Shown: positions 1 to 8,855, counted from the first letter of the stretch. The stretch: DNA of 64,000 nucleotides from Acinetobacter kookii (GCF_900096895.1 NZ_FMYO01000005.1:1-64000); one strand, 5' to 3'. Notes: generated by a model not told the origin, from the sequence alone. Translations and numbers: made by a program.

Positions 1-823
1 TCAAAGTTAAGATGATGGTATGACAATTTTATATACTCCATAAACCCTTTAAATTAATTAGGTGGTTTATGTCGCACTTCAAGTTTTACTCTGCCTGGTT
101 TATGTCGCACTTCAAGTTTTACTCTGCCATGTCATTTACGCTTTATATGCAACCTTATTTTACTTTTGATACTTTTTCATAAAATAGCCACGTACTATTT
201 TAAATAAACAACAATATAATTTTTTCATTTTTTTTAAAAATAGAAATCCAACTTAACAATTAAAATGATCCACCAGATTTAAATATTAATGATTCACATA
301 CATACCCTCCCTCACTTCATTTAAATTCAGCATTTATTTATGCTTTTAGAATTAAACTCAGCATCTATACTTATCTTCCACCCCCAATTTTTTCTTTATT
401 TATACCTTTAAAATTTGTAAAAGTCTCATCAATAGACTTCCTACATCCCCCTTTACTCTCCTATGAGATGAAATAAATAGGTTAGGAATAATTATGAAAG
501 ACGTTTATTCCAATTTTATACATTTTAAATACAAATTAAATTCATATACTAACAGCACATTAAAATATTTTATAGTTAATTTTTTATAATAATCTCATAT
601 ATAACATTAAGTAATATTAGAATATTATATTGTTATTCACCCTATTTATAAAAAACAAATAAAGCCATTTAATTACAGTCCATTACCAGTATATTTTTTA
701 TTTATTATTTACATTAAAAAGAATAGAAACACATCATTTATTTATTAATAAATTATTTCTTTTAATTTATTAGAGTTGTTTATTACAACAGTCTTACCCA
801 AAAATAAAGATAGGACGAAAAAA
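1..823. other. AT-rich gene-free stretch
   Basis: No convincing gene is seen in these 823 bases. The stretch is very AT-rich and contains one recognisable structure, the 33-bp tandem repeat at 63-128. A 31-codon reading frame starting at ATG 494 behind an AGGA is the only start with a Shine-Dalgarno-like sequence, and nothing else supports it. The 3' end supplies the ribosome binding site AGGACG for the gene starting at 824. Confidence 0.6.
63..128. repeat. 33-bp perfect tandem duplication
   Basis: Two exact head-to-tail copies of a 33-bp unit occupy 63-95 and 96-128. Each begins TGGTTTATGTCG and ends TTTTACTCTGCC. The unit is more GC-rich than its surroundings. It could be a remnant of a mobile element end, or a slipped-strand duplication; no transposase is present in the window to decide. 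Confidence 0.85.
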
Positions 824-1759
824 ATGGCTAATCGAAGTAATGAGAATGAAACAGAACATTCAAATCGCGGATTTGCAAGTATGGATCCCGAGAGACAACG
901 TGAAATAGCAAGTAAAGGTGGTCATGCCGCGCATGAAAGTGGGCATGCTCATGAATTCACCTCAGAGGAAGCCCGTGCAGCCGGTCAAGCTGCTCATAGA
1001 AGCGGACATGCTCATGAATTTACCTCGGAAGAAGCGCGTGAGGCAGGTGCGCGCAGCCATATGAATACACGCGGTCGCAGCCGTTATGATGACGACGATG
1101 ACCGTGGTGGTCGCTCTGGTCGTAGCCGTTACGATGATGATGACCGTGGTGGCCGTGGTCGTAGCCGTTATGACGATGATGATGACCGTGGTGGCCGTGG
1201 TCGTAGCCGTTATGACGATGATGATGATCGCGGCGGTCGCTCAGGTCGTAGCCGTTATGATGATGACCGTGGTGGTCGAGGTCGTAGTCGCTATGACGAT
1301 GATGATGACCGTGGTGGTCGAGGTCGTAGCCGTTATGACGATGATGATGATCGCGGCGGTCGCTCAGGTCGTAGCCGTTATGACGATGATGATGACCATG
1401 GTGGCCGAGGCCGAGGTCGTAGTCGTTATGATGACGATGATGATCGCGGCGGTCGCTCAGGCCGAAGCCGCTATGACGATGATGATCGCGGCGGTCGCTC
1501 AGGCCGAAGCCGCTATGACGATGATGATGATCGCGGCGGTCGCTCAGGCCGAGGTCGTAGCCGTTATGATGACGATGATGATCGCGGCGGTCGCTCAGGC
1601 CGAAGCCGTTATGACGATGATGATGATCGTGGCGGTCGCTCAGGCCGTGGTCGTAGCCGTTATGATGACGATGATGATCGCGGTGGCCGTTCAGGCAGTG
1701 GTCGTAGTAGAAATACTACGCAAAGACGCGATGAATATGGCCGATTTACATCTGGCTAA
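824..1759 (+). CDS. KGG-motif stress protein with 14 acidic/Arg repeats
   Basis: This 311-residue protein is predicted to be fully soluble and disordered. Its N-terminus carries a KGG stress-protein module (ASMDPERQREIASKGG), then two near-identical copies of a GHAHEFTSEEA segment. From about residue 84 the rest is 14 copies of a GRSRYDDDDDRGG-type unit, with RS or RG linkers, before a conserved-looking tail ending YGRFTSG. Such KGG proteins (YciG/GsiB-like) are linked to general stress and desiccation. The ATG at 824 is chosen over an upstream TTG at 776 because AGGACG sits 8-12 bases before it. The repeat array alternates D-rich and R-rich blocks, so the chain is a polyampholyte. A role in stress or drying protection is inferred from family and composition. 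A terminator follows at 1831. Confidence 0.85.
   Translation: MANRSNENETEHSNRGFASMDPERQREIASKGGHAAHESGHAHEFTSEEARAAGQAAHRSGHAHEFTSEEAREAGARSHMNTRGRSRYDDDDDRGGRSGRSRYDDDDRGGRGRSRYDDDDDRGGRGRSRYDDDDDRGGRSGRSRYDDDRGGRGRSRYDDDDDRGGRGRSRYDDDDDRGGRSGRSRYDDDDDHGGRGRGRSRYDDDDDRGGRSGRSRYDDDDRGGRSGRSRYDDDDDRGGRSGRGRSRYDDDDDRGGRSGRSRYDDDDDRGGRSGRGRSRYDDDDDRGGRSGSGRSRNTTQRRDEYGRFTSG
1073..1699 (+). repeat. Coding minisatellite, 14 units
   Basis: Imperfect tandem units of about 36-51 bp encode GRSRYDDDDDRGG. Units vary in the number of Asp codons (3 to 5) and in the linker (RS, RG, RGRG, RSGRG), as expected of slippage and unequal recombination. GAT/GAC runs and CGT/GGT codons dominate. The same periodicity keeps a second frame open for 250 codons from 1086, which is a by-product. 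Confidence 0.9.
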
Positions 1760-1830
1760 TCGCGACCTGCTTCATTTAAGAAAACTTAACAACTCAAATA
1801 AATATAATTCTAATTCAATCACATCCTATC

Positions 1831-1857
1831 AAGCGTAGATTAATCTACGCTTTTTTA
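1831..1857 (+). terminator. Rho-independent terminator after KGG gene
   Basis: A perfect inverted repeat with arms AAGCGTAGAT and ATCTACGCTT is followed by a run of T. It lies 72 bases after the stop of the KGG stress gene. Confidence 0.8.
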
Positions 1858-2024
1858 TGCAAACAATAAAAATACAAGAAGAACCCTAAAAAATTTCTTC
1901 CCCTTAAATCACAAGAATTAAAAGACAAGAAAAATGGTATCGCTTTTGAACCATGCAAAACAAAAAACCAATCCTTTTAAAATTAAAAAGATTGGTTTAA
2001 AGCTATTGAGATGATGGAGTTAAG

Positions 2025-2516
2025 CTAAGGACGTAAACGGTTCCAGGCATCACGTGAGGCATGTTTAGCCTCTTCCCAGGTTAGACGGGACTGCGCTTTT
2101 GATCCTTCCCACTTGGCACGAAGATCCGGCTCTACGTCTTCAAACCGCTTGCTTGAATCATACGCAGATACATCTTCATAACCTACCCGATAGGCGTGAT
2201 GATAATCCCGATCATAGTCCAAATCAGGATAAGTATTTTGGCTGGACTTATAATAAGGTTGATTAACACTGTTTTCACGCCAATACGCATCTTCAACAGT
2301 GGGATCAATCGCCTCGCCTACTGCATGGCCGGCCACACCGCCAACAATTGCACCCACTGTTCCTCCGACAATAGCTCCGATTGGACCACCTGCACTACCG
2401 ATTGCGGCACCTGCGGCAGCAGCACCCGCAGCACCTACACCTGTTCCTACTGGATGTGATTCATCTGTATCTGGATCATTATCTACATCCTTTCTTACAT
2501 CATTTGGATCGGCCAT
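2025..2516 (-). CDS. Glycine-zipper protein, hypothetical
   Basis: This 163-residue protein has three visible parts. Residues 1-22 are hydrophilic and acidic. Residues 24-67 form an alanine/glycine-rich glycine zipper (GAAGAAAAGAA, GAIVGGTVGAIVGG) that would form a membrane hairpin or oligomer. Residues 70-163 are a charged, tyrosine-rich domain with YPDLDYDRDYHHAYRVGYED and a helical C-terminus. There is no signal peptide. The ATG at 2516 is chosen over a longer frame beginning at 2576 because AGGAG lies just upstream. The C-terminal half resembles stress-associated proteins that carry a glycine zipper in Acinetobacter; the function is not known. Its neighbour is the KGG stress gene, transcribed convergently. 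Confidence 0.8.
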   Translation of the reverse strand: MADPNDVRKDVDNDPDTDESHPVGTGVGAAGAAAAGAAIGSAGGPIGAIVGGTVGAIVGGVAGHAVGEAIDPTVEDAYWRENSVNQPYYKSSQNTYPDLDYDRDYHHAYRVGYEDVSAYDSSKRFEDVEPDLRAKWEGSKAQSRLTWEEAKHASRDAWNRLRP

Positions 2517-2652
2517 TTTTTTCTCCTTATAACAATAGGGTATTGAGGAAAATAAGCTGGTTATAGCCATTTTCACCTAGAGTGTTTCTATTTAAAAAAA
2601 CGTCCAGGTTCGGTTCTTTAATCACGATCATCATTGGTATTGAGGTATTGAT

Positions 2653-2823
2653 CTAGACGTTTGAGCTTATCTTATGCACAGGACTCACCCATGTACTACC
2701 TTGCTCATTCTTTAAATTTCCCATATTTTCATCTTTATTTCTTTCATATATGGAATAAAGAATGACTGCAATGATGACCACGACAATGACAGCGATTATG
2801 ATTTTCACATCTTTTGAGTTCAT
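2653..2823 (-). CDS. Putative 56-aa single-pass membrane protein
   Basis: A short reading frame encodes MNSKDVKIIIAVIVVVIIAV followed by a positively charged segment (YERNKDENMGN). That is one strong transmembrane helix with its positive end after the helix. ATG 2823 has GAAG about 8 bases upstream; a GTG at 2835 would add four residues. Valine/isoleucine runs like this are typical of small stress membrane proteins, but I recognise no family. It lies upstream of, and on the same strand as, the glycine-zipper gene, 136 bases away. Confidence 0.5.
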   Translation of the reverse strand: MNSKDVKIIIAVIVVVIIAVILYSIYERNKDENMGNLKNEQGSTWVSPVHKISSNV

Positions 2824-3581
2824 ATTATTCTTCACTTTTGATTAATGTGGATGAATAGAAATAATGAGACTATAAATCTGGAAAAACTCTTCACAAAGAA
2901 CACTTCCTGAGTATTAATCAATAATCAGAACAGAAAATCCAAGTCTTTTTTCTGTGGTCTTTGCGGATTTTTAACTTACTGATTCTATTGTTTATGCTGA
3001 ATCTTTTGAGTATTTTCTTGTGTAGCCATTTTATTTATCTCCTATGGTCTGAATTACTGCACACCTACAGCTTTATTCACTCTACTCTTTATATTTCATT
3101 GACCAAGCTTATATCTGTTTCAATTCTCTTCAATGTAAATCCTTTTATTTTATGTGGTTGATCTATATTAGAAGAGTGTTACGTACTTAACATTTATTCT
3201 TTAAAGTTTGACAAAAATAAATACAGCAAAATATAAAAGGCATAATAACCAGGCGATGAAATTCTATCTGATGCTTTAGAGATTTTGCTAAAATATGAGG
3301 CATATTCTACCTACAGGAAATTCATGTTTAGCTTCTGAATTTTTAAGATTAAGAAAGAACTCTTTTTAAAAAATTAAATATATACATTCAAGAAGTATTT
3401 TAAATTCCAACTTAATGAAAACCATGCAAAGAAAAATTAAACATGTGTTCTTGTTATATTGAGGAGATAAATTGGAGCTTCTTTTCTTAAGCATCGTTAC
3501 AATATTGAATTAACAGATTCAAAAATTTTTGCCTTTCACATTTACTCAAGCTTTATTTTGTGAATAGAATTATAAGTATAA
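2824..3581. other. AT-rich gene-free stretch
   Basis: No solid gene is seen. On the minus strand an ATG at 3029 follows a strong GGAG and opens MATQENTQKIQHKQ before a TAG at 2985; the same frame continues after two stops with a hydrophilic stretch (VKNPQRPQKKDLD), so it may be a broken small gene. The plus-strand frame 2961-3161 is Leu/Phe/Ser-rich, as expected of random AT-rich DNA. Confidence 0.5.
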
Positions 3582-4118
3582 ATGGCAAAGCAAAATGTTA
3601 TGTTCCAGAAATTTAGACTCTTGTTGTGGTTCAAACTTTCTTTAATGTTTGATATTTATAACTTTCGTTTTCGAAATTTGACTACGGGTGAGATCAATCT
3701 TGCACGTCAAATTTTCGGTAATTTAATCAATTACGATGACGTTAAAATATTTAATATCAAATATCTTCCCTGGCAACCCGTAAACATGTATATAGCACCG
3801 AATGGCAATATCTTTATGAACAACGAAAATTTTTGTGAAGACTTTTCCCAGCGATCCAAAGCAATGCAAGGTCTGTTCATACATGAGATGACTCACGTTT
3901 ATCAATACCAGTCCAATATCAATGTTCTCTTGCAAGGTGCTCTATTACAGTCCGGATATTTTTTGAGTTTTAAAAAATATAATCCTTATCAATATGACTT
4001 TATTGAAAGCAAACCCTTTCATACCTATAACATTGAACAACAGGGCGAAATTGCAAGAGACATATTTTTTAAAAATATTCCTAACATTATTTTAAATAAT
4101 CAGCACATAGTGCATTGA
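3582..4118 (+). CDS. HExxH protein, DUF4157/eCIS-core-like
   Basis: The 178-residue protein has the zinc-binding motif HEMTHVYQYQ at residues 101-110, preceded by a hydrophobic helix (GLFI) as in zincin peptidases. The layout, with HExxHVxQ plus an N-terminal segment reading IYIAPNGNIFMN-like sequence, resembles the DUF4157/Rhs-Vgr-related proteins often found near contractile or type VI cargo. No third zinc ligand can be assigned with certainty. No signal peptide is obvious. The gene is AT-rich, has no clear Shine-Dalgarno before ATG 3582, and has no functional neighbours, so it looks acquired or relic. Enzymatic activity is inferred only from the HExxH motif. Confidence 0.65.
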   Translation: MAKQNVMFQKFRLLLWFKLSLMFDIYNFRFRNLTTGEINLARQIFGNLINYDDVKIFNIKYLPWQPVNMYIAPNGNIFMNNENFCEDFSQRSKAMQGLFIHEMTHVYQYQSNINVLLQGALLQSGYFLSFKKYNPYQYDFIESKPFHTYNIEQQGEIARDIFFKNIPNIILNNQHIVH

Positions 4119-4798
4119 TTTTTTCTGCTCATTTTTTAATCTTTTTTTTATTTATATATTTGATTACTCATTTTATCCTTCTTTGCATCTCTCATCGCAC
4201 CCATCATCTTGTTTGATTTTCTAAAGATGTAATTTTTTCGTCCAGCCAGCTGATTGCTTTAAAAACGAGCGAGATCATGATCTCCAAAAGTATCAGGTTA
4301 TAGCGCTATTTGATCCAACTAAAAGCTATTTACAAAATTGCTGGGTATTCATAATGACTTGAGATGAATGGACTGATTTTTAGCCATCTCTCTACAAGCT
4401 TTAATATGTATAATTTTGTGTATAACTCTTAACCACACCCACCTATCTAGCCTTAAACCGCCTGGCAGTTGTCCACCCGTAGTCAAGATATAAGTTTTAC
4501 TTCAATTAATTGATTTAAAACATTTAAAAAGAATTTCACTCCAAAATCATTTCATTCAATCATGCTAATTCATTAACAACATGGCCATTTTTGCAGCCAT
4601 GCTGTATTTTTTTGTCTAAATTCAGATTTTTTTTTGTTTTTTTCTCTACAAACGATGCAATTCGTATATAGTATCGAATTGCTAATTATTGATTAATACT
4701 TCTATTTTATTTGTCGTCACGTACACAGCATTGAACCCATAACCATAATAAATCTAGGTCTGTGTATACATCCCTATAGGTAATAGGATTAAGTTGGA
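4119..4798. other. Gene-free stretch upstream of nadE
   Basis: No gene of more than about 60 codons with a credible start is seen in these 680 bases. A run of T with little coding character occupies about 4605-4645. The segment ends with the nadE leader; the inverted repeat at 4657-4682 is its main structure. The middle part (about 4230-4460) is less AT-rich and could be decayed coding sequence, but I recognise nothing in it. Confidence 0.5.
4657..4682. promoter_or_regulatory. Perfect inverted repeat upstream of nadE
   Basis: Arms GCAATTCG (4657-4664) and CGAATTGC (4675-4682) flank the 10-base centre TATATAGTAT. The centre contains a -10-like TATAGT, and the repeat lies about 116 bases before the nadE start. 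It has the form of a repressor operator over a promoter. The regulator is not known; the link to nadE control is inferred from position. Confidence 0.5.
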
Positions 4799-6424
4799 AT
4801 GAAAAGTTTTAAAATTGCCCTTGCACAATTCTCTCCGCATATTGGCAATATCGAAGCAAACACTCAAAAGATGCTTGAACAGATAAATGAAGCCAAAAAA
4901 CAAAAAGCTGATTTAATTCTCTTCCCGGAGCTTTCCACTGTAGGCTACCCTGCTGAAGATTTATTACTCCGTCCTAGCTTGGCAAAACGCACGCAAAAAG
5001 CATTTGAGCAGCTCAGCCAAGTCAAAGATATTGTGATGGTCTTTGGTTTTGTCAATCAAACTGAAGATGGTCAGCGTTATAACGCTGCAGCCGTAATGAA
5101 AGATGGACAAGTACTGGGCGTTTACAATAAACAGAACTTGCCAAATTACAGTGTATTTGATGAAAAGCGTTATTTCAGCGAAGGCCATCAACACCTTGTT
5201 TTTGAATATTTAGGTCATAAATTTGGCGTGCTGATTTGTGAAGATATCTGGTCACTTAATACCGTTCATCAATTATCACAACTGAATGTTGAAACTGCTT
5301 TGGTGTTAAATGCTTCACCTTATGAAGTGGGCAAACCGCAACATCGCCTGACCACCATGAGCGAACTGGCGAAACAGTTGAATATTAATCTGGTGTATAC
5401 CAACCAGATCGGTGGCCAAGATGACCTGATTTTTGATGGCACCAGTTTTGTGATCAATAAAGATGGCGGCATTGCTTTACAGGCAGCAAGCTTTAAAGAA
5501 GATCTTTATTACGCCGAATATGAAGCGGAACAAAAAGCCTATAAAGTCGGAACAGTGATTCCAGCTTTAGATACGCTGGCTGAAATCTATCAGGGTCTGG
5601 TTTTAGCGACTCGCGATTATGTTCAGCGCTCTGGTTTTCCTGGCGTAATTCTGGGCTTATCGGGTGGCATTGACTCGGCATTAACACTGGCAATCGCAGT
5701 TGATGCCATTGGTGCAGATAAAGTCCAGGCAGTGATGATGCCTTATACCTACACCGCGCAAATCAGTGTAGAAGATGCAGCCGCACAGGCCAAAACCATG
5801 GGTGTAACTTTCGGTATTGCTGAAATCAATCCAATCGTGAACAGCTTCATGCAAACCTTGTATCCATTCTTCGGCAACAGTCCTGCAGATGCAACTGAAG
5901 AAAACCTGCAAGCCCGTGCTCGCGGTACCTTACTGATGGGCTTGTCGAACAAGTTTGGTAATCTGGTTTTATCTACCGGCAACAAATCTGAACTTTCTGT
6001 AGGTTACTGCACCCTGTATGGCGATATGGTTGGCGGTTATGCCGTGCTGAAAGACGTGTATAAAACCATTGTGTTTGAACTGGCGAAATACCGTAACAGC
6101 ATTTCAGAGACCCCGGTCATTCCAGAGCGTGTCATTACCCGCCCACCTTCTGCAGAACTGCGTCCAGACCAGAAAGACCAGGACTCTTTACCTGCCTATG
6201 AAGTGCTGGATGCGATTCTGTATGCTTATATTGAAGAAGATATGAGCCAAGATGACATTATCGCCAAAGGTTTTGAAAAAGAAGTGGTGGAAAAAGTCAT
6301 TCGCCTGGTAGATCGCAATGAATATAAACGCCGTCAAGGCGCGATTGGCCCGCGTATCAGCTCACGTGCATTTACCCGTGAACGCCGTTATCCAATCATG
6401 AATGGATGGGCACCAGGTGTCTAA
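4799..6424 (+). CDS. nadE: Glutamine-dependent NAD+ synthetase
   Basis: NadE makes NAD+ from nicotinic acid adenine dinucleotide, ATP and glutamine, the last step of NAD synthesis in the cytoplasm. The 541 residues comprise a nitrilase-type glutaminase domain (about 1-250), with the Glu-Lys-Cys triad at E44 (FPELSTVGYP), K111 (VYNKQNLPNY) and C147 (LICEDIW), then a synthetase domain with the P-loop SGGIDS at 288-293. The N-terminal domain lets it use glutamine as ammonia donor. The length fits this family. The stop overlaps the next gene, which suggests translational coupling. A palindrome upstream may be an operator. Confidence 0.95.
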   Translation: MKSFKIALAQFSPHIGNIEANTQKMLEQINEAKKQKADLILFPELSTVGYPAEDLLLRPSLAKRTQKAFEQLSQVKDIVMVFGFVNQTEDGQRYNAAAVMKDGQVLGVYNKQNLPNYSVFDEKRYFSEGHQHLVFEYLGHKFGVLICEDIWSLNTVHQLSQLNVETALVLNASPYEVGKPQHRLTTMSELAKQLNINLVYTNQIGGQDDLIFDGTSFVINKDGGIALQAASFKEDLYYAEYEAEQKAYKVGTVIPALDTLAEIYQGLVLATRDYVQRSGFPGVILGLSGGIDSALTLAIAVDAIGADKVQAVMMPYTYTAQISVEDAAAQAKTMGVTFGIAEINPIVNSFMQTLYPFFGNSPADATEENLQARARGTLLMGLSNKFGNLVLSTGNKSELSVGYCTLYGDMVGGYAVLKDVYKTIVFELAKYRNSISETPVIPERVITRPPSAELRPDQKDQDSLPAYEVLDAILYAYIEEDMSQDDIIAKGFEKEVVEKVIRLVDRNEYKRRQGAIGPRISSRAFTRERRYPIMNGWAPGV

Positions 6425-7442
6425 GCAGGACTTGGCCCAACAGTTTGCTCAAGCGCTTATGCTTGAGCAAACCCGCTTTATTAAAAAACAATTATTAGCA
6501 GAACAACATAATCCCTATATTGAAAAATTTGTTCATCATATTTATACCTCTTCAGATCAGATTCTTTTAAAACAGATTATTCAACTTGAAGCGCTACAAG
6601 ATGTCGTTCAAAAATATGCCTTTGAACTAAATTTAGGCGCCGAAATTTTAGAATTCATCGGGGTGGTTTCACAAAAAATTCATCATTTTGCTATTAACAG
6701 CCACACTCAAATTAATGAGCTACTGTCTGATGAATCATTTGAATTATGGATGTATAAAATCCTCGAACTGGATCAATTACGTCATTACATCCATGACAAC
6801 TTGCAGCACAATCCGCAAGTCAAACATGTCAGTTTACAGCTAGCAAACCAGATTCTTGAAAGCAATACCCCATGGCTGGATCATCTGCGCAAGTTGAATA
6901 CCCATCAACATGGTTTGGGTTCTAAAATTCTGGGTTTTATTCAAGACCAGCAGCAGCATATTGAACTGAAACTGGAACAGCAACTCGCTCAGGCACTGGT
7001 CAAACAACTTGGTCATATCATCTTGCTTCCTAATGAAGAGCTTGCCGATATTGCGCTGCATTTGTGGGAAGATGTAAAGCAAAGATCGCTTAAAGAAACC
7101 TACTCACAGTTCCAAGCAATCGACTTTGAAGACTTTTTTATTCTAGTTTACGAAACCTGGCGTCAGTTAAGGCAGTCTGAATACTTGCAACAGGTGGTTT
7201 TGGACGTGGTTGCCGGTTTCTATAATTATTTTGCCAACTACAACTTACAGGAACTGTTGCAATCTGTAGGACTGAATGAAGCAGATTTACATCAAGAAGC
7301 ACGACGCTTCCTGCCCTACACCCTTCAGGTCTTGGAACAGCAAGGTTTATTGGATGGCATTATTCAGGAATTGATTTCACCCTTCTATTCAAGTGAAACT
7401 ACCCATCAATTTATCGAGCAATACCTTCAAGAGAATTTGTAA
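6402..7442 (+). CDS. Helical protein of unknown function, coupled to nadE
   Basis: I do not recognise this family. The 346-residue product is almost entirely predicted alpha-helical, rich in Gln, Leu and Glu, with no signal peptide or membrane segment, so a cytoplasmic protein is expected. The ATG at 6402 lies inside the last codons of nadE (23-base overlap); a GTG at 6417 is an alternative start, also inside nadE. The overlap makes co-translation with nadE likely, but the sequence gives no hint of a shared function. The C-terminal 150 residues include a conserved-looking segment FFILVYETWRQLRQSEYL. Confidence 0.75.
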   Translation: MDGHQVSKQDLAQQFAQALMLEQTRFIKKQLLAEQHNPYIEKFVHHIYTSSDQILLKQIIQLEALQDVVQKYAFELNLGAEILEFIGVVSQKIHHFAINSHTQINELLSDESFELWMYKILELDQLRHYIHDNLQHNPQVKHVSLQLANQILESNTPWLDHLRKLNTHQHGLGSKILGFIQDQQQHIELKLEQQLAQALVKQLGHIILLPNEELADIALHLWEDVKQRSLKETYSQFQAIDFEDFFILVYETWRQLRQSEYLQQVVLDVVAGFYNYFANYNLQELLQSVGLNEADLHQEARRFLPYTLQVLEQQGLLDGIIQELISPFYSSETTHQFIEQYLQENL

Positions 7443-7528
7443 TTATTATGAAGGGTCGGTGTAGTCTATAAACGGATGATCAACAGACCTTTTTTTCTTT
7501 TGAGAATCAATCTGACTTTTTTGATTCA

Positions 7529-7560
7529 CAAAAAAAGAGACCATGCTGAGAGCATGGTCT
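7529..7560 (-). terminator. Terminator of first tRNA-Met
   Basis: A perfect 10-bp stem (AGACCATGCT / AGCATGGTCT, loop GAG) is followed, reading the minus strand, by a run of T. It lies 7 bases beyond the 3' end of the tRNA gene. Confidence 0.85.
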
Positions 7561-7567
7561 ATAAAAA

Positions 7568-7644
7568 TGGTGGCTATGACGGGACTTGAACCTGTGACCC
7601 CCGCATTATGAGTGCGGTGCTCTAACCAACTGAGCTACATAGCC
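7568..7644 (-). tRNA. tRNA-Met (CAU), elongator, copy 1
   Basis: The minus strand reads GGCTATGTAGCTCAG and folds as a 77-nt cloverleaf with encoded CCA. The anticodon loop CTCATAA gives CAU. The body matches elongator tRNA-Met as in E. coli metT, not initiator tRNA or tRNA-Ile2. It is identical to the copy at 8297-8373. Confidence 0.95.
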
Positions 7645-7821
7645 GTAAACTGTGTGCGCATTATCTAAATTTCGACAACTAGCGTCAAGCCCTTTATTTT
7701 ACGAGTGTTCAGAGTTTGAGCGTTTTATTTTTTTTCAGTTAATATTTAAACAAAACGGCTATTTATTCAGGCTCTTTTCTATTTTAAGCTTAAAATTAAG
7801 GTACTGAAATATTGAGATAAA

Positions 7822-8229
7822 ATGCATCCATTCAAATTCCTCGTTATGGGCTTAATGACACTCCTGAGTAGCTCATGCCAGCTGATTTCACCCATATTCG
7901 TTGACTATAATGGGGTTCGCATGGATGTGGCACGATGGATCAACAATCAACAGCTTTTGAGCATGCAGCAAAAGCGTAGCCTTGCCCAGCTCAGCAAAGC
8001 ACAACAAAAACTTTATCGAATTGAACAGATTCCGCAAGACCAGAAATTAGCCATTGCCACGCAAAACCAGATTGCCCTATATTGTGCCCGGTTACATCTT
8101 ACTGAAAATAAAATCAGTCAGTTGCAAAACATTATTTTTGGGGAAAATGAAAAAGTCGCTATTTTGCAAAAATATGCTGAAGAATTTCCTAAAGTAAAAC
8201 TCGATGCTAGTGCAATTCAATGTGAATAA
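7822..8229 (+). CDS. Small putative lipoprotein
   Basis: The 135-residue product starts with a signal peptide (MHPFKFLVMGLMTLLSSSCQ) ending in a lipobox-like LSSSC with the acceptor cysteine at position 19. The mature part is helical and Gln/Lys-rich, with a later cysteine pair (C93-like YCARL and C134). No known domain is recognised. The gene lies alone between two convergent-to-it tRNA-Met genes on the other strand and has a weak GAG-type binding site before ATG 7822. Envelope location is inferred from the signal. Confidence 0.7.
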   Translation: MHPFKFLVMGLMTLLSSSCQLISPIFVDYNGVRMDVARWINNQQLLSMQQKRSLAQLSKAQQKLYRIEQIPQDQKLAIATQNQIALYCARLHLTENKISQLQNIIFGENEKVAILQKYAEEFPKVKLDASAIQCE

Positions 8230-8256
8230 TCTATTTTAAAGACAAATTTTACCCAT

Positions 8257-8289
8257 AAAAAAAAGACCACGCTTTTATAAACGTGGTCT
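8257..8289 (-). terminator. Terminator of second tRNA-Met
   Basis: Stem AGACCACG / CGTGGTCT with a 10-base loop, then a run of T on the minus strand, 7 bases after the tRNA 3' end. It parallels the terminator of copy 1 but with different loop and arms. Confidence 0.75.
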
Positions 8290-8296
8290 ATGAAAA

Positions 8297-8373
8297 TGGT
8301 GGCTATGACGGGACTTGAACCTGTGACCCCCGCATTATGAGTGCGGTGCTCTAACCAACTGAGCTACATAGCC
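8297..8373 (-). tRNA. tRNA-Met (CAU), elongator, copy 2
   Basis: This 77-nt gene is identical base for base to copy 1, including the encoded CCA, and lies 729 bases upstream of it on the minus strand. The anticodon is CAU. Confidence 0.95.
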
Positions 8374-8445
8374 AAAACTGTGCGCGTATTATCTATTTCA
8401 GGCAGCTTGATGTCAAGAAATATCACGCAATAATTGTAAAAAATT

Positions 8446-8834
<389 letters not shown>

Positions 8835-8855
8835 GTATGCTAACAAATTTCAGCA

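Noticed and set aside
494..589. 31-codon frame behind AGGA
   Set aside because: Too short and with no recognisable character; kept only as a note in the gene-free stretch.
2961..3161. 66-aa hydrophobic plus-strand frame
   Set aside because: Leu/Phe/Ser-rich composition of random AT-rich DNA, no Shine-Dalgarno.
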